A stretch of 64,000 nt of DNA from Amycolatopsis thermophila (GCF_030814215.1 NZ_JAUSUT010000001.1:5580001-5644000); one strand, 5' to 3'; counted from the stretch's first letter, positions 50,580-59,225 are shown. Numbers and translations: made by a program. Notes: generated by a model not told the origin, from the letters alone.

Positions 50580-52148
50580 ATGCGACGACGCGACACCCGC
50601 GAACACCAGAGGCCGGGAGTGGTTCTGGCCAGGTATCCCGTCACCGTCCTGGCCGCGCTCGTCCTGGCCCTGTCCGTGGCCGGTGGCTGTAGCCGCGGCG
50701 GCCCGGCATCACGGTCCGGTCCGGTCAATCCGGTAAGCGTGGAAAACGCCCAGGCCGGCACCTTGACCTGGCGGCTGACGGAGAAGACGACAGACGACAT
50801 CGCGAAGCAGATCGCCGGGTACGCATCCGCGACCAGTGTCAACATCGGCGAGGAGATCACCTTCCAGGTCACTGTCAACCCGGCGCAGGACTACTCGATC
50901 GACATCTACCGGATGGGGTACTACCAGGGGCTGGGCGGGCGGCTCATGCGCCACGTCCAGGACGTGCCCGGAATCCACCAGCCCGACTGCCCGATGGATC
51001 ATCTGACCGGCCTGGTCGCGTGCGGGTGGGCGCCCGGATACCGGCTGACGATTCCCCCGGGCTGGACCAGCGGCGTCTACTTGGCCAAGCTGACGAACGC
51101 CGCCGGATTCGCCAGTTACATCATCTTCACGGTTCGGGACGACGCCCGCCACGCCGACCTGCTCTATCAGCAGAGCGTCACCACCTATCAGGCGTACAAC
51201 GCCTGGCCCCGCGACACGCCGGGAGCGAGCGGCCACCCGGCGACCGGCAAGAGCTTGTACGAAGACGGCAGCTCGCTCGCACCCATCGGTCTGGGACCTC
51301 CGAGGGCCGTCATGGTCTCCTTCGACCGGCCGTACGCGAAGAACAACGGCGCGGGTGATTTCCTGGACTGGGAGTTCTACTACCTGCGCTGGCTGGAGAA
51401 GTCCGGGTACGACGTCGCCTACTCGACCGACTTGGACACCCATCGCAACGGGCGTATTCTGCGGAACTACAAGGGTTTTCTGTCCGTGGGTCACGACGAG
51501 TACTGGACCCGCGAGATGTACGACAACGTCACCGCGGCGCGCGATGCCGGGGTGAACGTGGGCTTTTTCGGCGCCGACGCGGTCTACTGGCAGATCCGCA
51601 TGGCGCCGTCCGCGGCGGGCGTTCCCGATCGCATCCAAGTCTGCTACAAGGACGCGGCCCTGGACCCGGTGAAGGGGCCGACGAGCACGGTGCTCTGGCG
51701 CGACCCGCCGGCCGCCCGACCGGAACAGCAACTGATCGGCGTGCAGTTCACCAGTGCGCAGCCCTCCGAATCGGCTCCGGCCGCGTTCGTACCGGCCGGC
51801 GTCGAGAATTCGCTCTACCACGGCAGCGGGGCGACCGCCGCCACGCCCAGCGGGCACGTGGTCGGGTACGAGGCCGACCGCCAGTTCAGTGGCTCGCCTC
51901 TGCCGGACTCGGTTCCGGGGACGTATGCGTTGCTGTCCGACTCGCCGTACCTCAACGACGACGGCCGGATCGACCACCAGAACTCGGTGATCTACCAGGC
52001 GCGCAGCGGCGCATGGGTGTTCGGCGCCGGTTCGATCGAGTGGAGCTGGGGGCTCTACGACGACGCCCGCCACCACGAAGCGGACCCGGTGATCCAGCGC
52101 GTGACCGCGAACGTGCTGGACCGCTTCGTGCGACCCGCTCAGCCGTAG
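50580..52148 (+). CDS. Lipoprotein with N,N-dimethylformamidase beta-like domain
   Basis: A 522-residue exported lipoprotein: the N-terminus has VTVLAALVLALSVAGGCSRG, a signal ending in a lipobox Cys. The body matches the N,N-dimethylformamidase beta-subunit-like family, with DIYRMGYYQGLGGRLMRHVQ, WTSGVYLAKLTNAAGFASYI, MVSFDRPYAKNNGAGDFLDW and GFLSVGHDEYWTREMYDNVT. The family spans extracellular proteins of unknown function, some beside polysaccharide genes. ATG 50580; no strong Shine-Dalgarno. Divergent from the polysaccharide operon, 236 bp apart, suggesting common control and a role at the cell surface. Confidence 0.85.
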   Translation: MRRRDTREHQRPGVVLARYPVTVLAALVLALSVAGGCSRGGPASRSGPVNPVSVENAQAGTLTWRLTEKTTDDIAKQIAGYASATSVNIGEEITFQVTVNPAQDYSIDIYRMGYYQGLGGRLMRHVQDVPGIHQPDCPMDHLTGLVACGWAPGYRLTIPPGWTSGVYLAKLTNAAGFASYIIFTVRDDARHADLLYQQSVTTYQAYNAWPRDTPGASGHPATGKSLYEDGSSLAPIGLGPPRAVMVSFDRPYAKNNGAGDFLDWEFYYLRWLEKSGYDVAYSTDLDTHRNGRILRNYKGFLSVGHDEYWTREMYDNVTAARDAGVNVGFFGADAVYWQIRMAPSAAGVPDRIQVCYKDAALDPVKGPTSTVLWRDPPAARPEQQLIGVQFTSAQPSESAPAAFVPAGVENSLYHGSGATAATPSGHVVGYEADRQFSGSPLPDSVPGTYALLSDSPYLNDDGRIDHQNSVIYQARSGAWVFGAGSIEWSWGLYDDARHHEADPVIQRVTANVLDRFVRPAQP

Positions 52149-52158
52149 GGATGGGCCG

Positions 52159-53349
52159 ATGACGGGACGTGCCTGCTGGGCGGTCGCCGGGCTTGTCGTG
52201 CTGGCGCTCACCCTCGGCTCCTGCACCCAGGGCACCACGGGTGAGCCCGAGGGGGCAGCCGGGACCGGGACATCCGCGGTCGGCGTGCCGGCCGGTGGCG
52301 TGCACGTCCAGGGCGCGCGGTTCGTCGCGGGCGACGACGCGGCGATCCGGCTGCGCGGGTTCAACCACTCCGGCGCCGAGTACGCCTGCGTCGCGGGTTG
52401 GGGGGTTTTCGACGCCCCCGGCTCGACCACGATCGCGCCGGACGTGGTCGCGGCGATGGCGGGCTGGCGGGGCGCCGACGCGGTGCGGATACCGCTCAAC
52501 GAGCAGTGCTGGCTGGGTATCAACGGTGTCCGGCCGGCGTTCGGCGGTGCGGCCTACCAAACCGCGATCGCCGACCTCGTCGCCAAGCTCAACGCTCACG
52601 GGCTGCTCGCGATCCTCGACCTGCATCTCAGTGCGCCCGGCGGGGAGCTGTCGCCCAACCCGCAACAGATGCCCGACCGGGACCACAGTGTGGAGTTCTG
52701 GCGGCAGGTGGCCCAGCGGTTCGGCACCAACCCCTCGGTGCTGTTCGACCTGTTCAACGAGCCCGCGCCGTTCGGCGAGGCGGACAGCGACCGAGCCTGG
52801 CGGTGCTGGCGAGACGGCGGGTGCCTCCTCACGTCGGTGAACACCGGCGCGACCTACGTTGCCGCCGGAATGAACGAGCTGATCTCGACGATCAGATCCA
52901 CCGGTGCCCGGAACGTCGTCCTGGCCGGTGGGATCAACTGGGCGGAGACGCTGACCATGTGGCTCGCGTTCAAGCCGACGGATCCGCTGCGCAACCTGGC
53001 GGCGGCCTTCCACGCCTATTCGTTCAACACGGACTGTGCCTCGCCGGACTGCTATCGCACGGTGCTGGCGCCGCTGACGACGCGGGTGCCGTTGCTGGTC
53101 GGTGAGGTCGGGCCGGACCTGACGGTCGGCTACGACCAAGCCCACGCCCACTGCGAACCGTCGGACATCGGGATGACCGGATTCGACGCCGAGCTGTTCG
53201 ACTGGATGGACCGGACCGGAGTCAGCTACACGGCCTGGACGTGGAACGCCTGGCCGTCGTGCTGGGCGCTGATCCGGGACTGGACGGGTACCCCGACGAG
53301 TCGCTGGGGCGCCTTCCTGGTGCAGCGGCTGGCGCGTTCCCCCTACTAG
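52159..53349 (+). CDS. Lipoprotein glycoside hydrolase family 5
   Basis: A 396-residue lipoprotein (signal VAGLVVLALTLGSCTQG) with a GH5/cellulase-type (beta/alpha)8 domain. IRLRGFNHSGAEYAC near strand 1, AVRIPLNEQCWLG, the acid/base Glu in VLFDLFNEPAPFG, His in FHAYSF and the nucleophile Glu in LLVGEVGPDLT are all present. Starts 10 bp after the preceding lipoprotein gene. It probably trims or degrades a beta-linked surface glycan, perhaps the polymer made by the divergent operon. Substrate is inference. Confidence 0.9.
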   Translation: MTGRACWAVAGLVVLALTLGSCTQGTTGEPEGAAGTGTSAVGVPAGGVHVQGARFVAGDDAAIRLRGFNHSGAEYACVAGWGVFDAPGSTTIAPDVVAAMAGWRGADAVRIPLNEQCWLGINGVRPAFGGAAYQTAIADLVAKLNAHGLLAILDLHLSAPGGELSPNPQQMPDRDHSVEFWRQVAQRFGTNPSVLFDLFNEPAPFGEADSDRAWRCWRDGGCLLTSVNTGATYVAAGMNELISTIRSTGARNVVLAGGINWAETLTMWLAFKPTDPLRNLAAAFHAYSFNTDCASPDCYRTVLAPLTTRVPLLVGEVGPDLTVGYDQAHAHCEPSDIGMTGFDAELFDWMDRTGVSYTAWTWNAWPSCWALIRDWTGTPTSRWGAFLVQRLARSPY

Positions 53350-53437
53350 AGGGGTTCGGGAAGTGGTTCGCGCGGCGGTGCGACCGGCGAACGGCACTCG
53401 ATCGGTCTCATCAATTTGACGCCCGCTTGTCGTGCAG

Positions 53438-54175
53438 ATGGATGAGGAATCCCGGCCCGCTGTGAGTCACAGTAGCCCCGTGACGTTCGTTCACGTCTTC
53501 CTGATCGACGATCACGAGGTGCTGACCGACGGGCTTGCCATGCGACTCAACGCGGTGAGCGACGTCTGGGTCGTCGGCAAGGCCGTGCCGGGCAGCGACA
53601 ACCTCACCGCCGAGGTGGCGCGCCAACGACCGGATGTCATCACGATCGAACTGGACCGGGTGGGCATGCGCAGCACGGCGTTGCTCACCGCGCTGATCGC
53701 CGCCTCGCCCAAGTCGCACATCGTCGTACTGACGGGGAGCACCGACAAAGCGCTCGCCGCGGACGCGGCCCGGGCCGGCGCCGACGCATGGGTGCGCAAG
53801 GACAGCTCGTTCTCCGAGTTCGTCGATGTGCTGCGCAGAGTGACCAACGGCGAGGCGTGCTACCCGCCGGAGGAGCTCGGGCATGTACTGCGACAGCTAC
53901 GCGCGGAAGTGCGGCAAGCGCGGGAACGCAGTGGCCCGCTGGATGCGCTGACCGATCGCGAGCGGGAGGTACTGGAGAGCATGGTGGAGGGCAAACGTCC
54001 CGGGCAGATCGCTGCTGACCTCAGCGTTTCAGCGAACACCGTCCGCACCCACATCGGCCGCATCCTCGCCAAGCTGGGCGTGCACAGCAGCATCGAAGCG
54101 ATCAGCACCGCGCGGTCCACCGGGGTGTTGCCACGGCCCGACGACAGCGCCCGCCCTCCTGGCGCCTCGGAGTGA
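53438..54175 (+). CDS. NarL-type response regulator with altered receiver
   Basis: A 245-residue response regulator with a LuxR/GerE helix-turn-helix (LTDREREVLESMVEGKRPGQ, then IAADLSVSANTVRTHIGRIL). The receiver has the acidic pair in FLIDDHEVL, Thr in VVLTGS and Lys in AWVRKDSS. The phospho-acceptor Asp at the end of strand 3 is replaced by Glu (RPDVITIELDRVG), so it may be locked in an active-like state. ATG 53438 is assumed; GTG 53432 or GTG 53480 are alternatives. Located after the two lipoprotein genes, it may regulate the polysaccharide locus. Confidence 0.85.
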   Translation: MDEESRPAVSHSSPVTFVHVFLIDDHEVLTDGLAMRLNAVSDVWVVGKAVPGSDNLTAEVARQRPDVITIELDRVGMRSTALLTALIAASPKSHIVVLTGSTDKALAADAARAGADAWVRKDSSFSEFVDVLRRVTNGEACYPPEELGHVLRQLRAEVRQARERSGPLDALTDREREVLESMVEGKRPGQIAADLSVSANTVRTHIGRILAKLGVHSSIEAISTARSTGVLPRPDDSARPPGASE

Positions 54176-54535
54176 GCGATCGCCGCATCGACTGCCAACA
54201 CGCCCAGCCGGCACCGCCCGGTCACCTCGCAGAGGCCAGGTCGAGGTTGGCGTCGGGAAGGACGCCCCGGTGGCTCCTCGCGCCGCTGGTGCCGCACGCG
54301 CTCCCGGCGTTGCGGCGGCTGCCGAATCGCGTGCGGTCTCTTGGCGCGTCACTGCGCGGGCCAGCCGGCCGCCAGTCGTTCGCAGGCCGCGACCAGCGTG
54401 CCCGGGCTCGCCGTCGAAGTGATACACACCGAGGAACACGGCTGCCTCCGTAACGGGTTGTCACGGTTCTCACGGTTCGGGCGTGGGAATCGGCCGCACA
54501 AGGCGTGCGGCGTGGGCTCATCGCAGAATGGGTCG
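54176..54535. other. Decayed stretch without intact gene
   Basis: About 360 bp. On the minus strand a short run (VYHFDGEPG in one frame, TLVAACERLAAGWPAQ in another) looks like a gene end but cannot be assigned. No promoter or hairpin stands out. Confidence 0.3.
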
Positions 54536-54890
54536 ATGGCGGCCGAGGCTTTGCTCGGGCGGGACCTGGTGTCGGCGCTTCATCGGGCGGTCGACGCCGC
54601 GATTTCCGGGCCCGGTGGGCTGGTTCTTCCCGCGGGCGAGCCCGGTATCGGCAAGACCGCGGTCGCGGACCGAAGCCGTCGCCTACGCGCGCCGGTCCGC
54701 CGCCGACACAGCGTGGGGGTTGCGCGGACGGCGCGCCGGGGTTCTGACGTGGCGCGAAATCCTGCGAGAGGCCACCGGCGGGGCAGCTCCGCTGACGGCC
54801 CGGAACCGATGCGCGGTTGTGGCTCTTCGACGACGTCATCGCCGCCTTGCCGGCTCGGCCGCGAGTCGCGGTGCTCCCATTCGGCTGCCG
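54536..54890 (+). pseudogene. N-terminal fragment of a LuxR-type AAA ATPase regulator
   Basis: From ATG 54536 the frame gives LLGRDLVSALHRAVDAAISG and LVLPAGEPGIGKTAVAD with a Walker A motif. It continues in another frame (EAVAYARRSAADTAWG, then GVLTWREILREATG) and later LWLFDDVIAALPARPRVAVL. This order matches the N-terminal ATPase of large LuxR/MalT-like regulators. Two frameshifts and the missing remainder mark it as a fragment cut by the coiled-coil remnant on its right. Confidence 0.65.
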
Positions 54891-55413
54891 CCCGACGGGC
54901 ATCGTCGTCTTCCTTTGCCTGTTCCGCATCTGCCACCGCCTGGTCCTGCCCAGCCTGCAGGCGGTCCGCGTCAGCCTGCCGGGCAGTGGCTTCGAGCTGC
55001 GCGGCCTGATTCGCAGCAGTGGTTGCAACGTCCGCGGAGGCCCTGGCCTGGGCAGCGTAGTCAGCGGCCGCCTCTGCATCCTTCTGCGCGGCCTCCGCTG
55101 CTGCGGCTGCCGCGTCGGCAGCTGCCGCCGCAGCATCGGCATGAGCAGCCGCAGCACTGGCAGCGTCGCGTGCCTCGCGGGCGGCGGTGGCTGCTTGACT
55201 AGCCAGTGATTCGGCCGCGCTCGCAGCCCTGTCGGCGCGGGCTGCGGCAGCTCGGGCGGTCGCCGCGGCGTTTTCTGCCCTGGTAGCGTCTGCGCCGGCT
55301 GCACGGGCGTACCCAGCCGCGTCGCCTGCCGCAGCGGCCGCCGCATCGGCGTTGGCGCTGGCGCTGCGTGCCGCTCCCGCGGCGCGACCAGAAGCATCAG
55401 CCGCTTGACCATC
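54877..55413 (-). pseudogene. Alanine-rich coiled-coil fragment (ALF-repeat/polymorphic-toxin type)
   Basis: About 180 codons on the minus strand encode heptad-rich Ala/Asp/Arg sequence: AAAARADRAASAAESLASQA, ATAAREARDAASAAAAHADA, DYAAQARASADVATTAANQA and DAEQAKEDDDARRAAAEW. This resembles the long coiled-coil of actinobacterial ALF-repeat secreted proteins, some of which are polymorphic toxins. Both ends run into unrelated fragments (the ATPase piece at 54890 and the dehydrogenase tail at 55409), so only the middle survives. No start, signal peptide or toxin domain is present. Confidence 0.55.
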
Positions 55414-55579
55414 CGTCGTCGAGTCCGTTCCCGGCCAGCTGATGGAGATCGTCGGCCGGGTGCGGGACGGACGCCTCCGCACGCACATCGGCACGGTCGT
55501 GTCCCTCGACGACGCCCTCCCTGCGCTCACCCCGACCGAGCGGCGCAGGGGCAAGACCGTCATCCGCGTGCGACCCTGA
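55409..55579 (+). pseudogene. C-terminal tail of a zinc-type alcohol dehydrogenase/quinone reductase
   Basis: The frame reads LMEIVGRVRDGRLRTHIGTV, VSLDDALPALTPTERRRGKT and VIRV to TGA 55577. This is the last ~45 residues of MDR-family NADPH:quinone reductases ('...G.L...I....L.DA..A......G..RGK.V..V'). An in-frame stop at 55406 and the coiled-coil fragment lie directly upstream, so the rest has been deleted. Confidence 0.65.
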
Positions 55580-55641
55580 AATCTCGGGGCGGCTTCACTC
55601 CAGGCACGATCCGGCGACGCGCCCGAGATTTACAAACGCCA

Positions 55642-55687
55642 AGCACTTGTACACCTCGCGCTACATCCTCTAAGGTTTTGTAAACCT
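55642..55687. promoter_or_regulatory. Putative operator region of the alkane cassette
   Basis: AGGTTT-TGT-AAACCT (55673-55687) is a perfect dyad 16 bp before ATG 55704. A weaker copy at 55642-55656 (AGCACT-TGT-ACACCT) repeats the pattern TTGTA.ACCTCGC in the same orientation 31 bp upstream. The TetR at 58511 is the likely ligand; this is inference. Confidence 0.65.
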
Positions 55688-55703
55688 CGCCGAGGAGGAT
55701 GCG

Positions 55704-57101
55704 ATGAGCGACGAAAAGGCAACGGTGCCCGACGGCTCGACCGAGCAGTGGACCGATCGCAAGCGCTACCTGTGGCTGATCGGTCTGGTCGTGCCGTCGT
55801 TGGTGTTCCTGGCGATCGGGTTGCACGCGGCGACCGGCTGGGGTGTGTGGTTCTGGATCGGGCCGATCGTGATCCTGGTCGTGGTGCCCCTGATCGATCT
55901 GGTCGCCGGGCTGGACCGCAGCAACCCGCCGGACGACGTCATCGAACGCCTCGAGAACGACCGGTACTACCGGTGGATCACCTACGCGTTCCTGCCCATC
56001 CAGTACGCCGGGTTCGCGGTCGCGGTGTGGCTGATCGCCCGCGGCGAACTGTCCATCGTGGACAAGGTGGGCCTGGCGATCACCGTCGGGTGCGTCGGCG
56101 GGATCGGCATCAACACCGCGCACGAGCTGGGGCACAAGAAGGAGAGCCACGAGCGGTGGCTGTCGAAGATCGCGCTCGCCCAGAGCTTCTACGGTCACTT
56201 CTACATCGAGCACAACCGCGGGCACCACGTGCGGGTCGCGACCCCGGAGGATCCGGCCAGCAGCCGGGTCGGGGAGAGCTTCTACCGGTTCTGGCCGCGG
56301 ACCGTCTTCGGCTCGCTGCGCTCGGCCTGGCGCCTGGAACGCAACCGCTACGCCCGGCGGAACCAGCACCCGTTCCGCATCGGCAACGACGTGCTCAACG
56401 CGTGGCTGATGTCGGCCGTGCTGTGGGCGGCGGTGATCGCCTGGCTGGGCGCGGGTGTCCTGCCCTACCTGCTGATCCAGGCCGTGGTCGGGTTCTCGCT
56501 CCTGGAGATCGTCAACTACATGGAGCACTACGGCATGCGGCGGCGGCAGGTGGGCACGCCCGAGCGGCGCCGGTACGAGCGCGTCGATCCCAGCCACAGC
56601 TGGAACTCCAACAACATCGCCACCAACGTCCTGCTCTATCACCTGCAGCGGCACAGCGATCACCACGCCAACCCGACCCGCCGCTACCAGACGCTGCGCG
56701 ACTTCGCGGAATCGCCGGTCTTGCCCACCGGGTACGCCGGGATGATCGTGCTCGCCCTGATCCCGCCGCTGTGGCGCCGCGTGATGGACCCGCGCGTGCT
56801 CGCCCACTTCGACGGCGACATGAGCCGCGCCAACATCCATCCCGGCAAGCGGGCGAAGGTGCTCGCGCGGTATGGGCGCACCGAGTCCCCGGAACCCGTC
56901 GCCGCGGACACCCGTGGTGATGCGACGGACGGCGGGATGTGTCCCGGCTGCGGCTACGTCTACGACGAGAAGACCGGCGACCCCAGGGAGGGCTTCCCGG
57001 CCGGCACCCCGTGGTCGGCGATCCCGGATTCCTGGTGCTGCCCCGACTGCGGGGTCCGGGAGAAGGTCGACTTCGTCGCCCCGGGGAGGGTGAGCGCGTG
57101 A
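55704..57101 (+). CDS. alkB: Alkane 1-monooxygenase fused to rubredoxin
   Basis: A 465-residue membrane protein that hydroxylates terminal carbons of n-alkanes. Membrane helices are followed by the di-iron His boxes HELGHK (140-145), EHNRGHH (169-175), NYMEHYG (271-277) and LQRHSDHH (314-321). A C-terminal rubredoxin domain follows, with Cys pairs MCPGCGYVYDEKTG (413/416) and CCPDCG (446/449). The fusion delivers electrons directly to the di-iron site; such fusions are known in some actinomycetes. GAGGAGG precedes the ATG. Followed by ferredoxin (1-bp overlap) and reductase. Missing from usual sets: a separate rubredoxin gene. Confidence 0.95.
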   Translation: MSDEKATVPDGSTEQWTDRKRYLWLIGLVVPSLVFLAIGLHAATGWGVWFWIGPIVILVVVPLIDLVAGLDRSNPPDDVIERLENDRYYRWITYAFLPIQYAGFAVAVWLIARGELSIVDKVGLAITVGCVGGIGINTAHELGHKKESHERWLSKIALAQSFYGHFYIEHNRGHHVRVATPEDPASSRVGESFYRFWPRTVFGSLRSAWRLERNRYARRNQHPFRIGNDVLNAWLMSAVLWAAVIAWLGAGVLPYLLIQAVVGFSLLEIVNYMEHYGMRRRQVGTPERRRYERVDPSHSWNSNNIATNVLLYHLQRHSDHHANPTRRYQTLRDFAESPVLPTGYAGMIVLALIPPLWRRVMDPRVLAHFDGDMSRANIHPGKRAKVLARYGRTESPEPVAADTRGDATDGGMCPGCGYVYDEKTGDPREGFPAGTPWSAIPDSWCCPDCGVREKVDFVAPGRVSA

Positions 57102-57292
57102 TGCGGATCGAGGCGGACCGGGCCAAGTGCGACGGCCTGGGGATGTGCGAGGCGATGGCGCCGGACTTCTTCGAGGTCGGCGCGGACGGGACGGTGGCGG
57201 TGCTCGACGAGCACCCCGGTGAGGAACACCGCCAGGACGTCACCGCGGCGGTCGACGCCTGCCCCGTCCTGGCGCTGAAGCTGAGGGACTGA
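57101..57292 (+). CDS. Small ferredoxin
   Basis: A 63-residue ferredoxin of the type serving P450s and hydroxylases. Cys positions CDGLGMCEAMAPDFFEV and DACPVLAL fit the C-x5-C...C-P pattern of [3Fe-4S] ferredoxins. ATG 57101 overlaps the AlkB stop by one base; GTG 57098 would overlap by four. It may carry electrons from the following reductase, in addition to or instead of the fused rubredoxin. Confidence 0.88.
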   Translation: MRIEADRAKCDGLGMCEAMAPDFFEVGADGTVAVLDEHPGEEHRQDVTAAVDACPVLALKLRD

Positions 57293-57294
57293 CC

Positions 57295-58509
57295 GTGACA
57301 CTGGTGGTCGCCGGCGCGTCACTGGCCGGCCTGCGCGCGGTGGAATCGGCGCGGCGCCACGGGTACCGGGGCCGGATCGTGCTGATCGGCGCTGAGGAAC
57401 ACCCGCCCTACGACCGGCCACCGCTGTCCAAGTCCTTCCTCGCCCCGCACACCCCGGCGCGGGTGGTGCCGTTCCGGTCCGCGGCGGAGCTGCGGGAGGA
57501 CCTGGGGGTCGACCTGCTCCTGGGCGCCCCGGCGACCGGCCTGGACACCGGGGCCCGCACCGTTCGGGTGGGGGAGCGGACGATCCGCTACGACGCGCTC
57601 GTGATCGCCACCGGGGCCACGCCCCGTCGGCTCCGCGGCGCCGACGGGCTCGCCGGGGTGCACACCCTGCGCACCGCCGAGGACGCGCTGGCCGTCCGCG
57701 CCGCGCTGGACCGTGGCGCGCGCACGGTCGTCGTCGGCGCTGGGTTCATCGGCTCGGAGGTCGCCTCGGCAGCCCGCGCCCGCGGGCTGCCGGTGACCAT
57801 CGTGGAAGCGCTCGACCTGCCCCTCACCCGCTCGATCGGCCCGCAGGCCGGCACCGTCTGCGCGGATCTGCACCGCGCGGCCGGCACCGGCCTGCGGTTG
57901 TCCACCGCCGTCGAGGGGCTGGAGTCGGCGGGCGGAGCCGTGACCGGCGTCCGGCTCGCCACGGGCGAGGTCCTGCCCGCCGATCTGGTGGTCGCCGGGA
58001 TCGGGGTCACCCCGGCCACGGGCTGGCTGGAAGGCAGCGGCGTCACCCTGCACGAACGCGACCGCGGCGTGGTCTGCGACGCCACGCTCGCCACCGGTGC
58101 GCCCGGCGTGTACGCGGCGGGCGACGTCGCTCACGTGGCGAACCCGCTGTTCGGCGGGGAGCTGATGCGCCTGGAGCACTGGACCGGCGCAGCCGAACAG
58201 GGCGCGGCCGCCGCCCGCCACGCGCTCGACCCGGCGGCGGCGCGCCCGCTGGCCCCGGTGCCCTACTTCTGGTCGGACTGGTACGGCCACCGCATCCAGT
58301 TCGTCGGCGCACCGCACGCGGACGAGGTGCTGGTCGCGGTGCCCGCCGAGGCCGGGTTCACCGCGCTCTACCGGCGCGGTGACCGGATCACCGGCGCGCT
58401 CACCGTCGACCGCCCGCGGGAGATCATGAAGTACCGGCGGCTGATCGCCGCCGCGGCGCCCTGGCCGGACGCCGTCGCCTTCGCCGCCACCACCAGGGCC
58501 GCCGCCTAG
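57295..58509 (+). CDS. FAD-dependent ferredoxin/rubredoxin reductase
   Basis: A 404-residue NAD(P)H reductase. FAD motif VVAGASLAGLRAVESARRHG, EEHPPYDRPPLSKSFL, ALVIATGATPRRLRG, NAD motif VVVGAGFIGSEVASAARARG, second FAD motif GVYAAGDVAHVANPLFGG and RLEHWTGAAEQGAAAARHAL are all present. GTG 57295 lies two bases after the ferredoxin stop. It supplies electrons to the ferredoxin and AlkB-rubredoxin. Complete. Confidence 0.93.
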   Translation: MTLVVAGASLAGLRAVESARRHGYRGRIVLIGAEEHPPYDRPPLSKSFLAPHTPARVVPFRSAAELREDLGVDLLLGAPATGLDTGARTVRVGERTIRYDALVIATGATPRRLRGADGLAGVHTLRTAEDALAVRAALDRGARTVVVGAGFIGSEVASAARARGLPVTIVEALDLPLTRSIGPQAGTVCADLHRAAGTGLRLSTAVEGLESAGGAVTGVRLATGEVLPADLVVAGIGVTPATGWLEGSGVTLHERDRGVVCDATLATGAPGVYAAGDVAHVANPLFGGELMRLEHWTGAAEQGAAAARHALDPAAARPLAPVPYFWSDWYGHRIQFVGAPHADEVLVAVPAEAGFTALYRRGDRITGALTVDRPREIMKYRRLIAAAAPWPDAVAFAATTRAAA

Positions 58510-58510
58510 A

Positions 58511-59146
58511 ATGGCGATCATGGGCGACACTCTCCCGGCCAGGTCGGGCGCCGGGGGCCAGCACCGGCAGCCGATCATCGTCGCGGCGATCGAGATGACC
58601 GCACGCGAGGGCTGGTCGGCGGTCACCATGGCCCGGCTGGCCGAGACCACCGGGGTCAGCCGCCAGACCGTGTACAACGAGGTCGGCTCGAAGGCCGCGC
58701 TGGCCGAAGCCATGGTCGTCCACGAGCTCGACCGGTTCCTCGCACTCGTCCGCGACGCGTTCGACCGCCACCCCGACGACCTCGTGGAGGCCATCTACGA
58801 CGCCGTCCGCAACGTCCTCGAACTCGCCACCGACAACGTCCTGCTGCGCGCCGTCGTCACGGCCACCCACGGCGCGGACACCGAACTGCTGCCCCTGCTG
58901 ACCACCCGGGCGGACACCCTGATCACCGAGGCCAAGGCGATCCTCCTGCGGCGGGTGGAGTCCTACCGGCCCGAGCTGACCGCCGACCAGATCGACGTGG
59001 TGGTCGACGTGCTCGTCCGCGCCGTCCTCAGCCACGTCATGCAGCCCTCGGACACACCGGCCCGCACCGCCGACGGACTGGCCTGGCTGGCGGCCCGCGT
59101 GCTCGACGACCGCGCGCGGACGCCCCTGCGCTACATCGGGCGCTGA
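58511..59146 (+). CDS. TetR-family regulator of the alkane cassette
   Basis: A 211-residue TetR protein with helix-turn-helix IVAAIEMTAREGWSAVTMAR and LAETTGVSRQTVYNEVGSKA. It starts at ATG 58511, one base after the reductase stop (ATG 58520 is an alternative), and is last in the alkB operon. TetR genes at this place (AlkX type) repress alkB in other actinomycetes and respond to fatty acids or alkane products. The dyads at 55642-55687 are the expected target. Confidence 0.9.
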   Translation: MAIMGDTLPARSGAGGQHRQPIIVAAIEMTAREGWSAVTMARLAETTGVSRQTVYNEVGSKAALAEAMVVHELDRFLALVRDAFDRHPDDLVEAIYDAVRNVLELATDNVLLRAVVTATHGADTELLPLLTTRADTLITEAKAILLRRVESYRPELTADQIDVVVDVLVRAVLSHVMQPSDTPARTADGLAWLAARVLDDRARTPLRYIGR

Positions 59147-59225
59147 CCGGGGTCGGACCCGCTGCGCGCCACCGATCCCGCTCCCACCTCGGCCACCGGC
59201 AGCCCGGGGAACTCCGCGGGCCGGT

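Noticed and set aside
54877..55413. A complete polymorphic toxin or ALF-repeat secreted protein
   Set aside because: Only the coiled-coil middle is present; no signal peptide, start or toxin domain can be found on either side.
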